Assembly: GCA_977017575.1 (NCBI GenBank)
Contig: CDRNVI010000172.1
Span: 1-60,995 of the forward strand
Length of the DNA stretch: 60,995 nt
Reading direction: 5' to 3'
Origin: Paramoeba atlantica
Lineage: Eukaryota > Discosea
The stretch's first letter is position 1. The number at the start of each line of letters is the position of its first letter. The notes below the pieces were generated by a model. It had not been told where the DNA came from. It did no database searches and worked only from the letters and a program-made list of their open reading frames with translations. The translations under genes and the position numbers were made by a program. Of this stretch, positions 24,647-36,280 are shown piece by piece.

Positions 24647-25857
24647 GGCTTGAAGGTTTGTAACACTATAAGTAAAACAACTATTTAAGATAAGAAAAGC
24701 TTTGGTATTATCTTTGAACTCTAAAAATCAACATCTTATAATCACTTTTAGAACAAAAATTTTATCAATTCAATAAGAAAATAACTTATTATTGATATTT
24801 GGTGATGAAAATGATATTACATAACACCACTCATTCACTGAGAGATTATACATTACCTCTAAGTTTGAAACAAAGGATATTGTTTTGATAATTGTAAAAA
24901 TTGAAAGATTCCATCCAATAATACCAACTATGAGCATTAAAGTGATATAGAATTCATTTCAAGAGGAACAATATCTATGAGAGCAATTATGTATTAAAAC
25001 AACTTTGAGTTTTTTAGTATCTTTTTTGTAATTAAAATCAGTTTCATTAATATTCATGATCAATTGAAAGTGAGCAGCATCAATCTTTTCTTGCAATTCT
25101 TTTACATTTTGTTTCAGCTTTTCTTCAAACAAACTGCATCTCTCTGCCTCAAGTGGCTCTAAATCAATAAGAAAAAGTTGTTTTTCACTCTAAACAAAGA
25201 AATAAATCCAAGTGAAAAAGATTGCTTTTAAGAAAGTGGTATTAATCCAATCTTTGAGGGTGGTTTGGATCAATGAAACTTGGTTTCCATTACATTTTTA
25301 CATATATTTAACAATTTTATCAATTTGAAAAGGTTCAATCTTTGTAAAGTGTTTTCACATCTTTGATTTCACTCTAAAAAGCAGGTTACCCCAGGTTTTG
25401 GAAAGTTTTCTGTTTTGTTGTTAGTCAATTTGAAAAAAACAACTCACATTTGTAAAAGTTATTATTTATTCTTTTTCATTTGGACTATTAAGAATTAATT
25501 TTTTATAAAAACAATAATATTACTTTATTAAAGTTTAACAAAGAGTTAACTTTTCTTATTCAAAGGTTTTAGAAAAAAAAATGTATTCATGAACTAGAAG
25601 TTTTAAATTTTACAATGAAATTACTTCAACAAGAAGAGCAAAAGATTTTTTTTTTTTTATAAAAGAAGATAATAGATTCTTGTATATGAGTTTAGGTGAA
25701 ATGAAGCAATTAAACAAAAACCAACAAAAACAAACAAAAAACTAAAATCAATTTCAGAAACAAAATTAATTTTCTTTATTTGGCTAAAAAAAAAATATTT
25801 TTCTCAATTTGATTTTTATATTTTTGAAAAAAATAAGATTTTAAATATTCAAAAAAG
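24647..25857. other. AT-rich spacer, no gene seen
   Basis: Strongly A+T-rich, without long frames. I see only A and T runs and short imperfect repeats. It borders the 193-bp satellite. Confidence 0.5.
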
Positions 25858-26910
25858 AGAATCAGAAAATAAATTAAGAAATTACATTCAATATGGAGAC
25901 ATAATTAAGAAATTGAAATTACAAAAAATTAATATAAAAAAAAGAAAATAAAAAATAAATCAAATACATCAATTCAAAACAATTAAGAAATTTGATTGAA
26001 TCAACTTAAAAAATATCATAGATCTGAAATATAAATTCTAAAAATATCAGAGAATCAGAAAATAAATTAAGGAATTGCATTCAATATGGAGACATAATTA
26101 AGAAATTGAAATTACAAAAAAATAATATGAAAAAAATGAAATAAAAAATAAATCAAATACATCAATTCAAAACAATTAAGAAATTTTATTGAACCAACTT
26201 AAAAAATATCACAGATCTGAAATATAAGTTCTAAAAATATCAGAGAATCAGAAAATAAATTAAGAAATTACATTCAATATGGAGACATAATTAAGAAATT
26301 GAAATTACAAAAAATTAATATAAAAAAAAGAAAATAAAAAATAAATCAAATACATCAATTCAAAACAATTAAGAAATTTGATTGAATCAACTTAAAAAAT
26401 ATCATAGATCTGAAATATAAATTCTAAAAATATCAGAGAATCAGAAAATAAATTAAGGAATTGCATTCAATATGGAGACATAATTAAGAAATTGAAATTA
26501 CAAAAAAATAATATGAAAAAAATGAAATAAAAAATAAATCAAATACATCAATTCAAAACAATTAAGAAATTTTATTGAACCAACTTAAAAAATATCATAG
26601 ATCTGAAAAATAAGTTCTAAAAATATCAGAGAATCAGAAAATAAATTAAAGAATTGCATTCAATATAGAAACATAATTAAGAAATTGAAATTACAAAAAA
26701 TTAATGTAAAAAAAAGAAAATAAAAAATAAATCAAATACATCAATTCAAAACAATTAAGAAATTTGATTGAACCAACTTAAAAAATATTTTTAAAATAAA
26801 AAATAAATTTAAAAAATATTACAAAATCAGAAAATAAATTAAAACATTTTATTCAATATAGAAATATAATTAAGAAATTGAAATTACAAAAAAATAATAT
26901 AAAAAAAATT
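25858..26910. repeat. 193-bp AT-rich satellite with two-unit higher-order structure
   Basis: Monomers start at 25858, 26051, 26244, 26437, 26630 and 26823, each exactly 193 bp apart. Monomers 1 and 3 read identical, and 2 and 4 differ at about two bases, while neighbours differ at many (TTAAGAAATTACATTC against TTAAGGAATTGCATTC). The real duplicated unit is therefore a 386-bp A-B dimer. Monomer 5 is diverged and hybrid, and the sixth is partial and more diverged, consistent with an older array edge. No coding potential. Confidence 0.9.
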
Positions 26911-28221
26911 ACTTTTAATCATTTCTTATTGATTCTCTATTTCAAATATCCAAGTAAAAGAGGGCAAACAACTCCACACAAACATTTCATAATGATGTAA
27001 GTTTTGATAACAGACCAAACTATTGTATGAATAAACTAAAAACTGATTTGAGTAGAGAGGTGTGAGGTAGTGAATAAAATTATATTGTACTGCTCAAATA
27101 GAATGCTTATACTTGTTTAATAAAGTTGATGCAAGTTTTTCAAGTTGATACAGGAAGTGTGAAAAAGAGTGAATATTTTTTACTCTTGTTGGAGCCTTCA
27201 TTGATAAGTCAGATTTACCACCACAATCAAAACTACCATTATCAATAACTTATTCAACTCAAAAAGACAGATTTTTGATTAGTGCCTTTCAAAAAGCTTC
27301 TTTAACAAGATCACATTTATAGGCATGGCAACCAAAAATCTGAAAGACTTTTCTAGCCATTTGATTCAATTCTTCAATTGCTGCTGCTAGGTTTGAAGGA
27401 GTATGATCCCCCATTACAGATCCAAAGGAAGAGAGGTTCAAAGAATCTAAAAAGGACTAGACTTCAGGGAATTTCTTTGCCAGATTTTGTAGACCATTTA
27501 AAAGAGAAAAATTATTCTTTGCAATTGACAAGGCATCATGATCAACTGCTTCTTGAATACTCAAATTAACATGCCCACCTTCACCCTGGATACCAACAGA
27601 AAGAAGATTTCATCTTTGTGATGAATTTCCATCATGAGAGAAAGTTGGGGATTTTAGTTCTTGGATCAGTAGTGCTTCTAATTTTAATTGAATGCTGTCT
27701 TCACAACAAATCTGTTGGATTGTGGTTGATGATGAAAGAGTAAGGTCTTTTTCTAAAAAAATTCAGAAAAATTCTCAAATTGCAGAAGAAATATTTCTCT
27801 GGACCATCTCAAAGGAAAAAAGAGAACAAATCAAATTGTGAACTTTTTGAGAAAATTGCAATCTACCAGCACCAAGTTCAAGAGTTCTTACCTGCTCTTT
27901 CATTTCTTCTTTTTCTTTTTCATTGTTCTCCTTGTCCTCTTTAGTTTTCTTTGCAAGAGCAAGGAGGTTATGAAATGAAATTTCCTTAGAAAGATCAATC
28001 AAATGATGAACTTTTATCAACAAAAAGATCAAGATTATTAAATGCTTTGATGTGTGGTGGGCAGCAAATAAAATAATCACAAGCAGGTTGGCTTTCCTTG
28101 TTTCAATCATGACCACTTCATAAACCACCAGAAAATTCCCCACCACTTCCACAAAAGCAGATTGCCCAACTTTATCAAAGAATTTGGGGGTCAATAAAGA
28201 AAAACAACCATTTTCATTCAA
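26911..28221 (-). pseudogene. Unrecognised broken protein-coding sequence
   Basis: The minus strand carries protein-like stretches in shifting frames. 28221-27775 is an open frame of 148 codons with a charged coiled-coil-like middle (KKTKEDKENNEKEKEEMKE). An overlapping frame at about 28100-28000 reads ACDYFICCPPHIKAFNNLDLF. 27580-27290 reads SIQEAVDHDALSIAKNNFSL and continues to HAYKCDLVKEAF. Near 27245 it reads VIDNGSFDCGGKSDLSM. Frequent stops indicate a pseudogene, or possibly introns that I cannot place. No family recognised. Confidence 0.4.
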
Positions 28222-29480
28222 AACAAAATGTTCAACAACAATTCACAATTTTCAGTGTTTCAATCATTGGTTCCAGGAGGTGAGTCCTTCTCTAATAATT
28301 TTTCAATCTAAAGCCTTTTCTAATTGTCTTCACCATTTCTCCTCAAACAAGGAAGGAACAGCAATGAATGGTCCAGCATAAGTCATTGCTTTGTGGTTTG
28401 GTCCTTGACAATATTCACACTCAGCTTGCACTACTTTCAAGAATCACTTCTTTATGGGTTTCATGAGTCTTTTTTCAAAAAAAAAAAAGATCAGTTTCAA
28501 GAAGAGGGTCTTTGAATTCAAAATCCAAAAGAATTTTGGGGATTGAAAGAAATACCTGCCTTAATCAGAGTTGTACAACAATTTTTTTGAGCAATTTCAA
28601 GGGCCAGAACAATTCAACTCCAAAACAAAAGAACAAAAAAAGAAAAAAATCTTTGTCATGGCACTACCTGCACAACTTTGGGCATGTTTGCACTCTAGAA
28701 AGAGAGAAAGAGTGGTGGTGAGAAAGAGAGAAAGGAGAGACAAAAGAAAAACAAAGAATTCAAAAATCCCAAAAGAGAGAAGAAGAATGAAAGAGAAAGA
28801 AAAGAAAAACAAAAACAAAGTGAAAAAGACAAAAAGACAAAAAAAAAAAGGAGGGAAGGGAGGAAAGGAAAAAAAAAAAAGAGAGATTTCAAAAGAAAAA
28901 GAAAAAAAAAAAAGAGAAAAAAAAAAGACTTTTTCCCCCTTGAAAAACAACAAACAACAAACCACAAACCAACCACACCACCAATCACTTCCCACTTCAT
29001 TCGAATCAATACTCACTCTCCCCTCTTCCTCTCAAACCCCACCTTCAAAAGCTCTGCTCCCCACCCCTGATGTAACAACAGATTTTCAAGATTGCCATGG
29101 CCATGCCTCTCGATCTTGGGCACCCTCAAACCAGATAGCACAGAAAACTTTCGGTTCCCAAAACTTCACTTGGGCCAAGTGGAGAAAGAGTCACAGCCAA
29201 GAAGGAGAGCAAGAGAAAGAAAAAGAAGGAAAAAAAGAAGAGGTCAGAGAAAGAGAAAAGGAAGGAAAAAGACAAAGAGAACCCCAAAAAAGCGAGAGAG
29301 CAGGAGCAGAAACAATGAAGAAAGAGAGAAAAGAAAGGAAGAGAATGAAAAGAAAAAGAAAATAGAGGAGGAAAAAAAACAGAAAGGAAAAAGAATGGAA
29401 AAAAAGAGGAAGAAAGAGAAAAATCAGAAAAAGAAAAGAATGAAAGAAACAGAAAAGAAAGAGAAAAAGAACTAAATCGA
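28222..29480. repeat. Unique spacer followed by purine-rich (GA/AAAG) tracts
   Basis: 28222-28690 has no recognised gene. 28690-28935 and 29200-29475 are almost pure purine on the plus strand, separated by a less biased piece (28936-29200). A 264-codon open frame (28571-29365) runs through, rich in Lys, Glu and Arg. It is open mainly because the purine repeat lacks stop-forming T, so I do not call it a gene, although it could overlap the 5' leader of the LINE starting at 29481. Confidence 0.55.
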
Positions 29481-30224
29481 ATGGACAATCCTCAGGCCCA
29501 AAAGACAACTTCACATCCTCCAAAATTCCTTGGCAATTGCTTGTACCAAAGATGCAGAGGCCAACACCAAAAAGTAATAGTCTCCCGATGTGAGAAGTGC
29601 CTCCTTACATTCTGCTCCTTTTCCCACCACAGGAAGTCACAAACTCTCTGTCACCCTCTTCCTCCTCCCCCCCCCCAACCTCTCCCATCCCTAACCTCCC
29701 CTCCCTGCTCTCCCTCCAATCCCTCCTCCCACCCTCCCTCCCCAATTCCCTCCCACCCTCCCTCCCCACTCCCCTCCCCCACTCCCTATCCCTCTCTGCA
29801 TCTCAATTTTAATCCTGATCTCGATCCCTCCAGCACCCCTCCCCCTTCATGTAACAACCCTGAATGCAATGGTAAAGCAGAAGTTGGCTCCCACATCTCC
29901 TGTAACCACTGCCAAATGCATTATTGTTCAACACAATGCCACAACAGCACAGAAAACCATCCCATCACCCCTTTTCCTCCTCCCCCATCTCACCCCTCAC
30001 CTCACACACCTCTCCACCCTCCTTCCCATCCACCTCATTTGCCCCCCCCCCAAGCCCACCTCACCACCTCCCTTCCCACACCCCCTCTCACTCCCCTCTC
30101 ACTCCCCCTCCCCAACAACTTTCCCACCGCCCTTCTTCTCATGGCCCACCTTCTTTTCAACAAACTCCTCCCTCCCTCTCCCTTATCCTTGAACTCTTCG
30201 AAAATGGCTCCTATGAAGATATAG
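29481..30224 (+). CDS. LINE ORF1-like protein with two MYND-like zinc fingers
   Basis: A 247-codon frame from ATG 29481. Residues 20-49 form C-x4-C-x11-C-x2-C-x4-FC-x3-H. Residues 124-153 form C-x4-C-x11-C-x2-C-x4-YC-x3-C, with His160 downstream. The two fingers share spacing and the FCS/YCS signature of MYND-type zinc fingers, which are protein-protein interaction modules. Between and after them is Pro/Ser-rich low-complexity sequence (residues 53-120 and 165-235). The frame breaks near 30200, where coding sense continues in another frame. Retroelement ORF1 proteins often carry zinc knuckles, but MYND-like pairs are unusual. The nucleic-acid-binding or partner role is unknown. Confidence 0.55.
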   Translation: MDNPQAQKTTSHPPKFLGNCLYQRCRGQHQKVIVSRCEKCLLTFCSFSHHRKSQTLCHPLPPPPPQPLPSLTSPPCSPSNPSSHPPSPIPSHPPSPLPSPTPYPSLHLNFNPDLDPSSTPPPSCNNPECNGKAEVGSHISCNHCQMHYCSTQCHNSTENHPITPFPPPPSHPSPHTPLHPPSHPPHLPPPQAHLTTSLPTPPLTPLSLPLPNNFPTALLLMAHLLFNKLLPPSPLSLNSSKMAPMKI

Positions 30225-31074
30225 TCTTAACTGTCCCCCGCTTCAGAAACTTGGATCGCGCAAGAACAAGCTCCCTCCAAACATGCAGAGCTCGTGACCT
30301 CCTTGGACTTGGAATCAACCACTTCTTTGATGGCCAACACCATTCTCTCCTCAGATTTCAAAAATGCTCAACAAACAAAGCAAGATGAGATATCGTCCCC
30401 CTTCTCTTGAATCGCAAGTAGCACGGGGAGAATAGCCTTTCTCCTACAGTTCTGGCAACACTGGAAACCTGCACCACAGCCTCCCAAAATCTCGCTCACA
30501 AATGTCAAAGACAACTTCTTTTTCATCTGTGGGGATGGATCTGTTGCTACCAACCCAAATGGATGGTGCGTTGGAAGCTCATCACTCTGTGTCATTCGTG
30601 AGAACAAGGAAATTGTCCACTCTCTCATCCATTCTCCCAAGCCCTGAAAACCATATTAACTGGAGAAACCACGAGAACAACTCTTTGGCAGATAGGATCA
30701 CAAGTTTAGCAGTACACAGAGGATGCCCTGACAACACCTGGAGAATCACACCCATCCTCAACCCAGACCCACAACACATCCAACAACTCTTCTTCAATCA
30801 TGGGCGCTCTACAACCCTTCCTCATGGAAGCAAAGAAGAGGCTGCAATGAACTTCATCCTCTCTCTTGAAGGAGACTCCTTCTCAAAACACATCCCCCTC
30901 CGCTACATGGACTCAGTACCACTCTGCCTTCGTGATACAGTCATCAAAACTTTTTGTGCTGTATGACACCTCTTTCATAAGATACCCCAACTCCTGATCC
31001 TCCTCCCAAAATGGATCATTGGCTGCCTTAGAAGGAGTACTCGAGGAATGAAAGAAGTGAAATCTTGATGCACC

Positions 31075-32310
31075 ATGGTGCGAAATTTTGAGTGGGAGAG
31101 ACTCCACAAAAAACTCGAGGGCAAGCTCAGCAAACTCAAGCAAAAGAGGAGGCAGAAGTCCACCAAGAAAACCAAGGCAGACCAGATTATTGAAGAGGTC
31201 AGAAAAGGACATCTCTCCAAAGCTGCAAGGAAGCTTCAATCCAAGAGTGGATTCAGGGATCTCTCAGTCCCAGAAAATCGTGAAACTGCGAAGAACCTCT
31301 ACCCAAGATCTGAGCAGGCGTGGACTCCACCAGATGGAGAAGAAATTCCTGACTGGAAACCAGCAATCCTTGAACAAGATGAGTTTCAGTCCTTTGACTC
31401 ACTTGATCTGGCCCTTCGGAGACTTCCAAAAGGCCGCACACCAGGGCTCTCAGGAATGTCTTATGAGTTTGTCACACTCCTATGCACAGACCGAGAACTC
31501 TGCTCAACCCTCAAAGAATTGACTGTCTTAATCACCAACCAAAAACTCAATGAAACCATACACAACATCATGGCAACCTCTCTCTTCATTCCTCTGGCAA
31601 AAGGGTCCAGCAAGGAGATCCCCTCGGGACAATTTTCTTTTGTCTGGGATTTCATGGAATCCTCAATCCAATCTTTCAGAAGGTTGATGCTCCACCGAAT
31701 GCACTTCTTCTTCTCCTCTTTGTCGATGATATATTTGTTTGTGGGAGCCCAGTTGCCATTGCAGAAATCACCACTCAGATCCAGAGTGTCCTCCCAAATG
31801 CCAACCTCAAACTTGGCACAGAAAGGGGCAAAATGGTCTGTTTCTCTCCCGAAGCGCCCAGGAGCAATGACCTCAAAAATCTTGGCATTGGGAAGGCGGA
31901 AGTAATCACAGTTCTAGGGTCACCCATCGGGCTGAACTCAAATTTCCAAGTGGCTTCACACCCTTGCTCAAGAATACCAACAAGCATCGCAAGACCACTG
32001 TTTAATAATGTTCTCCAACCCCCATGAAAGTCTTGAGCTTTTTGTTAAAACCATCACACCCAAACTAACATACATCTGTTGCACAACACCTCTCTCTTTA
32101 ACCCCTTTCCAAGACTTCATCAAGCAAACCACTACAACAAACATCAATTACCTCCTCAACCCCCTCCAAGTCCCCCACCTGCATCCAAACAAAGAACTCC
32201 ATCTCTCTCAAGTAGAAGCTGCAGGCCTTCCAAAGTCAAAAGGTGGTGGTGGCTTGAGCTACTCTCAGAACACCCACCAAGCAGCCTTCCTTGGCTCCTG
32301 GATCTCAGTC
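31075..32310 (+). pseudogene. Reverse transcriptase lacking motif A
   Basis: The plus frame from 31075 encodes a charged linker (KLSKLKQKRRQKSTKKTK), then RT fingers with the PKGRTPGLSG motif and SLFIPLAKGSSKE. At AAGGAGATCCCC (31612-31623) the sense jumps one frame, straight to the GDPLG motif that normally lies more than 50 residues later. The palm segment with the first catalytic Asp (D-x-x-x-A-F/Y) is thus absent. The FVDD box and thumb remain. This is consistent with a deletion on the short shared sequence AAGGAGAT. Confidence 0.7.
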
Positions 32311-33238
32311 TACCAAAGAGAGAAAACCCGATCAAAAAAGGGAAGAAAGGGGAACAAGAAAAAGGGGAACAAGAAAAAGAGGAACAAAAAAAAGAGAAAA
32401 AGTGAGAAAGTGAAAAAGTGAAAAAAAAGAGAAGAGATAAAAGTGAAAAAGAGAAGAAAAAACAGAAAAGTAAAGAAATAAAAAAAATAAAGAGAGAACC
32501 CATTCCGGTCCCATTCATAAAGGGCAAAAAAGTTCGAGAAAGAGGAAAGAAAAAAAGAGAGAAAAAAGAAAAAAAGAGAGAAAAAAGAAAAAGAGAGAGA
32601 AAAAAGAAAAAGAGAGAGAAAAGAAAAAAGAGAGAGAAAAGAAAAAAGAAAAAGAGAGAGAAAAGAAAAAGAGAAGAGAGAGAAGAGAAAAGGCAAAACA
32701 AAACCAATGAGGCCAGAAAAATTATGAACCCTAAAATCTTTTTTTTTGGTGCTAAAATAAACCAGCGTTGAAAAAATATTTTACAAGGAAATTTTGATGA
32801 GAATTTTTTTTTCAATGCCCTGAAAAACCTTTGCAATTGCGCTCCTTTCCCTTGGCAACCCGGTGAGAGAGAGGAAAGAGCGAAAGGAGAAGAAAAGAGG
32901 AAAGAGAAAAAGAAAAGAAAGAAAGAGAAATTAAAAAAAGAATTAACTTAAAAAAAAAAGAACTAAAAAAAAAGGGAAAGAGGAAGAAGGAGAGAAGGAG
33001 GGAAGAAGGAGGGAAGAAGGAGGGAAGAAGGAGGGAAGAGGGAGGGAAGAGGGAGGGAAGAAGGAGGGAAGAAGGAGGGAAGAAGGAGGGAAGAAGGAGG
33101 GAAGAGGGAGGGAAGAGGGAGGGAAGAAGGAGGGAAGAGGGAGGGAAGAAGGAGGGAAGAGGGAGGGAAGAGGGAGGGAAGGTAAGGAAGGAGGAAAGGT
33201 TGGGGAAGGTTGGGAAGAGGTGGGTGAAGTATGTTCTT
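32310..33238. repeat. Purine-rich tract with AGGGAAGAAGG-type array
   Basis: The plus strand is almost purely A and G from 32330 to 32700 and from 32865 to 33200. 32985-33180 is a tandem array of 10-12-bp units of the type GAAGGAGGGA / GAGGGAGGGA. No gene. Confidence 0.85.
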
Positions 33239-34440
33239 GAGGTTTATTCTTTTTTCTTTCTCTTTTCTTTTTGTTTTTGTTTTTTTTTGTTTTTTTTTTT
33301 GTTTTTTTTCGATTTTTCTTTTTTTTTTTGTTTTTTCTTCTTTATCATTTTCCTCTTTATCTTTTTCCTCTTTTTAATCTTTTCCCCTCTCTTCTCTTTT
33401 TCTCCCTTTTTCCTTCTCTCTTTCTTTTCTCTTTCTTTTCTCTTTCTTTCTTCATTGGTTTTTTTTTTCTTTTTTTCTTTTGTTTTTTTGTTTTTTTTCT
33501 TTTTTTTCTTTGTTTTTTTTTCTTTTGTTTTTTCTTTTTTTCTTTTTTTTTTGTGTGTTTTTCCTTTTTTTTTCTTTTCTTTTCTTTTCTTTTATCTTTT
33601 GTTTTTTGTCTTCTTTATCTTTTATCTTTCCTCTTTTTAATCTTTCTCCCCCCCTCTTCTCTTTTCTCCTCTTTCCCCTCTTTCTCCTTCTCTTTTCTTT
33701 TCTTTCCTTCTCTTTCTTTCCTTTTAAAACAGTGAAGTCGTTGAATTAGAAAAGAGTGAAATCACGTATCAAAAAAGATCCTTTTTCTTCACAGTTTTTT
33801 TCTTTTCTTTTCTTTTTTTTCTTTTTTTTTTTCTTTTTTCTTTTTTTTTCTCTTTTTTTTCTCTTTTTTCTTTCTTTTCTGTCTTTGTTTTTCTTTTTTT
33901 CTTTTCCTTCTTTTTTTTTTCTTTTTCCTTTTCCTTTTTTTTCCTTTTTTTTCCTTTTCTTTTCTTTTCTTTTTTGTTTTTTTTTGTTGTTTTTTTTTCC
34001 TTTTTTTTCCTTTTCCTCCTCTTTCTCCTTTCTTTTCTTGACAAAGCGAAAATAAAAAGAAAATTGTTGGTTCTCTTTTTTCTCTTTCTCTTTTCCCTCT
34101 TCCTTTCCTTTTTTTTCCTTTTCCTTTTTTCTTTTTCTTTTTTCTTTCTTTTTTTCTTTTTTTCTTCTCTTTGTTTCTTTTATCTTTTCTTTTTTTCTCT
34201 TTTTTTTTCTTTTTTCTTTCTTTTTTCTTTTTTTGTTTTCCTTTTCTTTTTTTCTTTTCTTTTTTTTTTCTTTTCTTTTTCTTTTTTTTCTTTTTTTTTC
34301 TTTTTTTTCTTTTGTTTTTATTTATTTTTTTGTTTATTTTTCTCTTTTTTTTTTTCTTTTCCCTTTCCTTTCCCTTTTCTTTTTTTTTTCTTTCTTTTTT
34401 TTTCCTTTCTGTTTTCTTTCTTTTTTTCATTTTTTTTTGT
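33239..34440. repeat. Polypyrimidine tract (1.2 kb)
   Basis: Directly after the purine tract the bias switches strand: the plus strand becomes almost pure T and C to 34440, interrupted near 33735-33780 and 34040-34065. The long F/L/S frames (plus) and K/R frames (minus) are simple-sequence translations. Confidence 0.85.
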
Positions 34441-34563
34441 TCAAAAGATTCGAAAAATCGCAAATGAAAAAGAGAGAAGTTGCCACACAAATTCAAAGTT
34501 GGATAAGGAGGGCAAAGAGAAGAGAGACCAAACAACACAAAAGAGGATTATTTCGTGATAATT

Positions 34564-34614
34564 TTCATACTCTCTGGGTCTGATTTTTCGAATTAGTACC
34601 CCAGAGAGAATGAA
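34564..34614. promoter_or_regulatory. Conserved IGS hairpin, copy B
   Basis: TTCATACTCTCTGGG (34564-34578) faces CCCAGAGAGAATGAA (34600-34614) with one mispair. The 21-nt loop is unrelated to that of copies A (17782-17833) and C (60168-60219). It lies just past the 1.2-kb pyrimidine tract and about 570 bp from the 3' end of polyubiquitin. Confidence 0.6.
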
Positions 34615-35181
34615 GAATCCACCAAAAAAAAAAGAAAAGAAGATCCCATCAGTCAGTCAGGGGGATTGGGGGTGTTGTGTCTGTGTTGTTTTGGTGTAAA
34701 GAAATATCCACGTTTTTTTTTGAAACAAAATATCTGGTTTGGTGCTCTTGGATTCTAAAAAAATTGTTCATCATTGGTTTTTTTTTCTTTTTTTCTTTCT
34801 TTTTTTCTTTCTTTTTTTCTTTCTTGTTGTTCTTCTTTTTCTGGCACTGTTTTTCAGGGTTTTTTGGGTCCAACATATTGTGGTTTTATATTAATATTGT
34901 CGTCTCAATAAAACACCACCTCCCTCCCAATATCTTTTTCTTAATTATGTGTGTGGGTCCTTCTTAAAATCCCAATGCCCACAGATAACTGATTGTGTTG
35001 GGAAGAAGGAAAAAAAAGTATCTTTCCACACACACTGAATAAAGAAAAGGAGTGTGTTGTGTGAGTGTCATTCTTCCGCTGCCATTCCAGAAAAAGAAAA
35101 AAAAACTCTTTGGTGAATGTCTCAAAAAGAAAGAAGATTTTTGTTAAAGTTTCAATTTATATTTTTTTATACAAGCTTTTT
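34615..35181. other. 3' flank of polyubiquitin
   Basis: A (TTTTTTTCTTTC)n array at 34785-34835, otherwise unique AT-rich sequence. The minus strand just past the stop codon has AT-rich stretches (ATAAAAAAATATAAATT, 35155-35174) that could serve as a 3'-end signal for the ubiquitin transcript. Confidence 0.5.

Positions 35182-36280
<1,099 letters not shown>

Larger units (their letters stand above)
29481..32310 (+). mobile_element. Degenerate non-LTR retrotransposon with finger domain
   Basis: Coding sense runs through successive frames: the finger ORF (29481-30224), LELFENGSYEDIVLTVPRF (near 30190), FFICGDGSVATNPNGWC (near 30520), a segment ending IPLRYMDSVPLCLRDTVIK (near 30900), and a 276-codon frame from 31075 with LALRRLPKGRTPGLSGMSYE (RT fingers). 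The palm follows: GDPLGTIFFCLG from 31614 and FVDD with Asp codons 31725-31730. The thumb has LPKSKGGGGLSYSQNT near 32226. Motif A is missing, at an apparent deletion at 31611-31620. Several frameshifts; inactive. Confidence 0.75.

Noticed and set aside
25858..26910. CRISPR-like direct repeats
   Set aside because: The repeat is a continuous 193-bp satellite with no spacers, in eukaryotic nuclear rDNA.
28571..29365. 264-codon Lys/Glu-rich frame ahead of the LINE
   Set aside because: Most of it is purine repeat. A coding role as an element leader is possible but unsupported.
33789..34538. 249-codon Lys-rich frame on the minus strand and matching Phe-rich frames on the plus strand
   Set aside because: Simple-sequence polypyrimidine; no domain and no codon-level signal.
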